Shown here in pieces: positions 57,991-64,000 of a DNA stretch of 64,000 nt. A model generated the notes under the pieces. It did not search any database and was not told where the DNA came from. It was given only the letters and a program-made list of their open reading frames with translations. The DNA is from Zonotrichia leucophrys gambelii (Eukaryota; Chordata; Aves; Passeriformes; Passerellidae). The position numbers and the translations under genes are program-made. The first letter of the stretch is position 1, and every line of letters starts with the position of its first letter. The stretch covers positions 73,401,894-73,465,893 of the forward strand of contig NC_088200.1 in the NCBI RefSeq assembly GCF_028769735.1, read 5' to 3'.

Positions 57991-60923
57991 TATTTTAATG
58001 TGTCCACCCAGCCTGATACTCTGGTAAAACACAGGAACATGGAGAAGCCATGCAACAACCATTCTCATTTACTGTGCATCCACTGTTATCTACACCTTTG
58101 CAAAGTGAATGCAAAAATGCCAGGGTGTCAGGATGGCAGAGTTTTCCACTTAATTTGTAAAGGCAACTGGTGAAAGAGCCAGAAGTAATGCAGGATGTAT
58201 CGCTTAGACTACTGGGTTTTGTTCACCAGCTTGCTTTATCTCATATAAGTATACACATGTCTTGCTTATTTTTATTCTACTGACTAACACTCTGGAAGAC
58301 CAAATTGATTGTGGAGGTAAAGTCAAAATTCTGTTTAGTAAAGAACATATAATTGAGTATGTAAAGAAAAACTTTCATGCAAAATTACATGTTTAAATTT
58401 CACTTGAATGTTTATCCCAAAGGTATGGTAACTGAAATACAGTTCTCTGTTTTTTTTTTTAAAGGCTAGAAAAATGATTTGCATCCTTTTTCATTATTAT
58501 TGCACTTAAAAAAAAATTAGCTGTCGAAAAAAGAGACGTGTATCCCAGGAAAAACCCAAAGGAACTCAAAGTGATAAATAATCTTTATGTTACTGAAAAG
58601 TAATCTTTATTTTACTAGAACCTGCTATTTATGAGCAAAAATACAGAATATTGCTATCTATAGAAACAAAAAAAAGGAGATCTGGAGTACAGGTCAGCAT
58701 GTAGAATGCTCAGTTTTCTCCAGTCAACTGTCTCCACTGCTATTTTTAGCAAATACACCTTTGGGGGCCAGTAGCAGTTAACACAGACAGAGATGATCCA
58801 GGAGCTCAGCAAAGGGCAGGGCAGCACAGACGAGAAGTGGGCAGGGTCTTTGTGGAGAGCTGACTAGCTCTGAAGGATGGGAATGTTGTGCTGCATGCCC
58901 AGGCTTCTGCTGCTCTGCTTTAGGAAGCTCGTGTTGGTTTTTATAGAGCACCGTGAGGCAAGGCAGGCTCTCCCATATGGGCTCCAAATGTTTTGTGTCA
59001 GCCCTGAGAGCACACTGCTCAGTTATGATCTCAAATTAGTGATGATAATACCCAATCAGAGATGACGCAGTTCAGGCTTCCGAGGGGTGGAGGGATTGAC
59101 ACACGGCTTCAGCATGGGCAGGAGCATCAGTGGGGAGAACGGGATCTTCTCTGCTCCTTCCAGAGCAGGAAGGAAAAAAATTCCTTGTTTTCTGTTTGGT
59201 GTAGTGAGAGCTCTGCCACCTGCTTCAATATATTTTAACCGCTGAGCTTTTTGCAACGGGGTATTTTAATGTCAATCTGACACGTCCCCTATCCCAGAGG
59301 ATGTCTATAAACATCCTTTCAAGGATTCTGTGTAGATAAGACATATGGAAATTTTCAGTGATAACAATATTTAAAAAAAATGAAAAAAGATAGACTGTCT
59401 TCAGAAAGGAGCTCACTATGGACATGCAGTTCAGTCTCATGGTTCAATTCCTCTGTGAGACTCTGTAGTACATATCAAGAGAAAAATTTAACCTAATTAC
59501 TTACTACTTACAGGTCTGCAGCTAATTGTTTTTTCTCATTCTGTCTATTTTTAAAGGAAAAATAAAAAGTAGGGATAAAGTCACATCAGCAAAGGAGCGC
59601 TGCTTTTAAATCCAGTGTTTCCCAGCTTTCAGACAAAGATGCTACAATGTTTTTTAGTTATGGTTTTATTGCATATTTTTGCATTTCATTGATGTTTTTT
59701 CTCTATTTTGTCCAATCCCTATGTCTCATTTTCCACTATAAAATTAGTTCCCCAAAGGTATTGGGATAATGAAAGCAAAGAGATTATAAACAAAAAATTC
59801 TGAGCAAAATTGTGCTGAAACTGACAATCCAGAGGAAACTAGGTTTGGTTTAGGGGTAAAGGAAAGGAGAGCTAGCCTTGCAGCTGTGTGTGGTATTCTA
59901 GATACTTCAAGTTTCTGGGAAATTAGTCTGTTTTGAAATCAAAATATAGTGAAATCATTATACAGCACAAATACCAATAAGGTATCATAGTACTTCATAG
60001 GAAATTAAATTGTGGAAGTCTTCTGTTCTGCTTTAGAAGGTCTAATTTCACTGCATTCAAAGCTCCTTCAGGGGCTGGAATGCTGGACAGAATGTGTAGA
60101 GCCTGGAAAACCTAATATTTTGATTTCCAGTTTTAAATGTAAACTAATACAGTTGGGTTTTTTGTTTGGTTGGTTTGGTTTTTGACTAATTATATAAATG
60201 ATTTGGGGTATAAAGCATGAATAAATAGGTGACCTTTTTCGCTTGAAAAGATGAACTTGCTGTTGAGTTGCAGTCACATTTCTTAATGCCCACCTCCTCA
60301 TCTTATTTAGATAACATGGTGAAAGAAATACTAAAATTTCATGTCACAATTCTTCAGCTTGAGCAAATCTTGCAGTTACAGTTGTGCCTTCCATATTAAA
60401 GTGCTGTGCAGAAATCCTTAGAATGTTTTACCCTGTGTAGTTCAGCTAAATGATTTGTAGAAGTGAAGTGTTTGGAATGGAAAATTACTAATAATTAATC
60501 AGAAAAAAAAAAAACCCAAAACAAAACCATGAAAACTAGGCTGAATTCTTTATCCATAGGACCAATTTTTGAGAGAGAACTGATTTTGGGACATCTGAAT
60601 GTAAGCAGTTACATATGAGAATGTGACTATCACTTTCAAAGATCAAATGAGTATAAATGAAAGGGAAGAAACACATTTTATATAGACACAGATGCAAGTC
60701 CTTTGATAAACAGGAATTGGAGAGGAAAACTTTCAAATAATGTGAAAAGGGTTATAAGAGAAAATAGGGCTGGGAAGAATTCCTGAGAAGCTTTTTAATC
60801 CTCCTGCCTAACCTAAATCAGTGTTTTAATCATACCTAAATAATATAATGTCCAATTTCCAGAAAACGTCCAGTCAACTTCTTAAAATGTGGTTCTGGGT
60901 TGTCTCTCACTGGAAGTTAACAC
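57991..60923. other. AT-rich non-coding sequence
   Basis: No gene recognised. It includes a CpG-bearing stretch at 59215-59300 (TTTTAACCGCTGAGC, GACACGTCCCC), G/T-rich words at 60153-60183 and an A-run at 60505-60516. Confidence 0.6.
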
Positions 60924-61022
60924 CTGGTCTGGTGGAAGTTGTCCCTGCCCATGGCAGGGAGGGTTGGAACCAGGTGATCCTTATGGTCCCCTTCAAGCCA
61001 AACCATTGCTTTGATTCTATAA
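60924..61022 (+). mobile_element. CR1 LINE 3' tail fragment
   Basis: A short CR1 3' end. GTCCCTGCCCATGGCAGGGA at 60941-60960, GGTTGGAACCAGGTGATCC from 60962 and the TTGATTCTAT terminus near 61011-61020 follow the CR1 3' untranslated consensus in order. It is too short to hold any coding sequence. Confidence 0.87.
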
Positions 61023-61699
61023 GAAATATGATCAAATCTGGGTCTGCCTGCATCCCTCAGCTCTGAAGAAAGACAGCATTATTTTAAACCTAACAAACCA
61101 GTTGGAGAGAAAGCTGCTCAAATGTCAGCTGACATGCCTCAGTATTGACAGGTTAGCTTAGACAGCAAGTTACTTGTGCTGAGCACTTTAAACACCCAGT
61201 GGGAAAAATTCAAATTCCACGGCTTAACTCTTGGAATCACAGTCTGCTGGGGAATTGTTTCAGCTGAAAAATAGTGCTTTTTTTTCAGTCTTAGCAGGTG
61301 TCCACAGCATTACAGAGTATGATAACAGAGGCATAGACTCAGCAGGGACATGATCAGAAGCTAGGAGAGGTCAGAAAATGAACATAAGCAGAAAACATCG
61401 TGTTTAATCAAGAGAGAAAGTGCAACCCAAGGCAAAAAAAAAAAAAGAAAAAGAAGGAGAAGAAGAAGAGAAGAAGTAGTTGTGATACATTCTTTGATAA
61501 CGACGAATCAGGACAGCCAAGTGTAAGGAACTACGGGACACAGCTTTTGTTTAAAATAGAGAGCACAGTAATTGTTAGTGGCTTCATGGCAAGTCCTAGA
61601 AGAGGCAGGGTGGGAACTGACTGATGTCTACTTTGCCACTTAAACCTTTCTGAGAAGCCCAGACATACTCAAGATGAAATTTACAACAATGAAAATTCC
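61023..61699. other. Unique non-coding sequence with a GA-rich tract
   Basis: An A-run followed by GAAGAA-type repeats at 61434-61478. Nothing else recognised. Confidence 0.6.
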
Positions 61700-61910
61700 T
61701 CACAGAGCTCGACCACACAAACCTCATGTTTTGTCATGTTCTCACAGTCAGATTACCAGTCCAGCAAGCAATCACCTGGCAATCAGATGGGCTGATGAGC
61801 AGCACGCTGGGCCATGCCATCTGAGACAGGATGATGTCTTTCTGCATTCATAAAGCATGGCTTCACTGTGCTAATAGACCTGAAAGAGACAATCCTCGCT
61901 CTAATGAACT
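61700..61910. promoter_or_regulatory. Candidate conserved non-coding element
   Basis: Contains AGCAATCACCTGGCAATCAG near 61768, AGCACGCTGGGCC near 61801 and GCTAATAGACC near 61869. Weakly enhancer-like by composition only. Confidence 0.18.
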
Positions 61911-62337
61911 TTCAAACTCAGCAGAAGCAAAAAAACCCATCCAAGAGTAAAATACAAATTATGTACATATGCCAGGGAAATTCCTTGCTGCCTTAATCAA
62001 GGAAGTCGTGGTCTCCTTGAGGGAGGCATTTGTAAGGAAAAAATGATCTTTAGTTCTCCATGTGAATATTTTGGAAGGACAGCTGAAGTGATGCAAAGAA
62101 GCCACCTACATTATGGAGCCTAGCTGGAGCAGACCACAACTAACTCAATACACAGTGATAACATGAGCTTCTAAAAGCTCTAAATCATGCAGTGAGTGGC
62201 AGGGCAGCTCCACAGAAAGTTAATTTGATACTGAAGAGCAAAGAACTTTTAACAGCGAAATTTGTTTTCCAGAAGGCACCACAAGGGAAAAATGCCTCAA
62301 GTGCAGGGTACTCTAAAAATGATTTTATACACACATA
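61911..62337. other. Unique non-coding sequence
   Basis: Nothing recognised. Confidence 0.6.
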
Positions 62338-62600
62338 AAAATATAGAATAATAAATAAATAAAATCAAGTGTATAATAATAAATATAATATAATAAATAA
62401 TATAATGTAATTAATATAATATAATATAGTGTAATATAATATAATATAATATAATATAATATAATATAATATAATATAATATAATATAATACTGATATGA
62501 TATGATAATATGGTATGATATAATATGACATGATATAATATAATATAGTGTAATATAACAAAATATAACATAACAAATATAATTGATATGATGTGATATG
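62338..62600. repeat. ATAAT pentanucleotide array
   Basis: AT-rich array with a core of at least 15 ATAAT units near 62414-62490 and diverged ATAAAT, GATATGATAT and AACATA variants on both sides. Tyr/Ile/Leu-rich minus-strand open frames here are artefacts. Confidence 0.93.
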
Positions 62601-64000
62601 CATTATATACAATAGATTTTAGATCTATATCATGACTGGTCAACTATCATGACAATAGTTGTACTGGAAAATCCTTCAAACTAACTAATTCTATGAACTT
62701 CATATTTGTCTGCAGAGCACCAAATTTTCTTCTTGTACTTAAAAAAAAGAGGGCCTAAACTCTCTGATCAGTTTTCTGGGACATCAGAGCAAGAGATTGC
62801 ACTGGACGACCTTGTGAGATCCCTTCCAGCCTTTGCTCCCAAAGAGTCCAAACCCCTGTACAAGAGGAAGCAATCATTCACTGAGCAGCAGAACCATGAA
62901 GCAGATGCTCTCTGTGAGACCACCAGAGACCAACAGACCTGCCAGGCTCTTCCCTGATCCACTCAAGCCACTGCCAAGGGCAAGGAGCTCCAGATGAGCC
63001 TCTGGTCAGCCAGAGTTTCTCCTCTGACAGTCAGAGTCTTGGCCTCATCTTTTAAAAGCTGGGCAGCTGGAGGTTCTTGACAGATGTGAGAGTTAGGTCA
63101 GGCAAATGTCCTTCCTGTGGGCAGCAATCCATGCTTGTAGGGACTCCTGAGCTCCTGAGAGGAGTCAGTCTGGGAGGCAGAGCACCAAGTGATTCACTCA
63201 AAGTCTGGCCAGCTTTAGCTCTTCTCCTTTGGGTTTGTTTCCTGATGAAAGGGTAAATCTTCTGTTCATTTCTTGCTGGTCCTCTCCCAGCACTGGAGAT
63301 CAGCAGCACTGTAATTAAATAAACAAGTAAAAATCTGTGAGCATGAGTAGGAAAGGCCCTGTAGGTGCTCTGCTGACATCTTCAGTGTATGTCTCAACTA
63401 ACTGCATCCATCTACAACCAAACAAAATTGACTCACTAAATTATCTTTTAGCTACATTGACACCATTTGTCCTCATTCTGGTCAGTTCAGTGCACACAGC
63501 TCAGCTGCTTTTGTATGTCCCTAATGCAATTCCTTGAGTCCCCAGGTTCCAGGGACATTGTCTTGTAGATACATTTCGATCCTTGGCACTGAGGGGATGC
63601 AGAAATTATTCATTGCTTTGGGGGCATTCTTCTTTTTAGCCTGAGTTTATTGTCTATTTCCTGTTTTGTTTTGGGGCTTTTTAAACACCAAATCAGTGAA
63701 TTCTCTCAAGTTTGGCCCAAAACTAGGACAAGGAAGAAGAAAATGAAACAAAAACTCAAGCTGTGTCATAAGAGCAGTTAAATTGACAACAGCAGCAACA
63801 CAAGTAGGGGAAAGAAGGGTTCTGTTACTTGAGACATTAGAAATCACATCAGTCTGTTCTGCCCATTTCTAACCTTGGAAGAACCAACAAACAAGTACCG
63901 TTTTAAAATAATACTGGACATACAGCATTAATTCTTAGCAGGAATATAAGAAATTGTGTTTTTCAGATGTCACAGAGTTTCAAGCCCAGGTGGTTCAGAC
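62601..64000. other. Unique non-coding sequence
   Basis: No gene recognised. A short stretch at 62800-62832 resembles a CR1 3' segment (TGGACGACCTTGTGAGATCC), but the match is too short to call. Confidence 0.55.

Noticed and set aside
62325..62643. Tyr/Leu/Ile-rich minus frames of about 95 codons
   Set aside because: They are translations of the ATAAT array.
62706..62957. 83-codon plus frame, and a possible CR1 piece at 62800-62832
   Set aside because: The CR1-like similarity spans only about 30 bases and lacks the expected terminal repeats. The frame has no known domain.
1..64000. tRNA, rRNA, CRISPR, insertion sequence or bacterial operon content
   Set aside because: No clear tRNA box A/B pair, no spaced short repeats with unique spacers and no bacterial gene layout were seen. 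All repeats found fit a vertebrate genome.

Overview
This is vertebrate nuclear DNA, most likely from a passerine bird. The evidence is interspersed repeats: CR1 LINE 3' tails ending in the avian ATTCTRTGATTCTA-type terminus (near 53157 and 61022), and several long terminal repeats (LTRs) whose sequence I recognise as common in songbird genomes. The rest is AT-leaning, intron-like or intergenic sequence rich in microsatellites. There are no operons, ribosome binding sites, CRISPR arrays, rRNA or tRNA genes. No protein-coding gene can be assigned with confidence. Open frames are short, do not join into a gene model, and the longest (275 codons) is antisense to an LTR.

Layout: 38-1762 is a GGAT tetranucleotide array split by a solo LTR (394-1715) with a 5-bp target duplication. 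1763-10510 is mostly unique sequence with a decayed CR1 piece at 5100-5255, T-rich tracts and several candidate conserved non-coding blocks. 10511-11031 is an AT-rich block holding a diverged tandem duplication, and 11711-12162 is a 450-bp A/C-only-like tract. 12163-27545 is unique sequence with further candidate regulatory blocks (12520-12900, 15990-16220, 21690-22090, 24930-25210). 27551-28643 is a solo LTR with a second, different LTR inserted into it. 28644-35803 is unique sequence with candidate regulatory blocks at 32660-32920 and 33480-33640 and an ATT microsatellite. 35804-36380 is an LTR on the minus strand. 36381-52480 is unique sequence with one weak candidate terminal exon on the minus strand (45810-46036). 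52488-53157 is a CR1 3' fragment; 53158-64000 is unique sequence with a candidate regulatory block at 57425-57990, a second CR1 tail (60924-61022) and an ATAAT pentanucleotide array (62338-62600).

The best-supported content is the transposon history: two LTR insertions with exact boundaries and target duplications, one nested. The most biologically suggestive content is a scatter of blocks with CpGs kept in AT-rich context and TAAT/SOX-like motifs. That pattern would fit a regulatory desert or long intron near a developmental gene, but it is an inference that needs alignment to other birds. I found no clear evidence of a new biological system.
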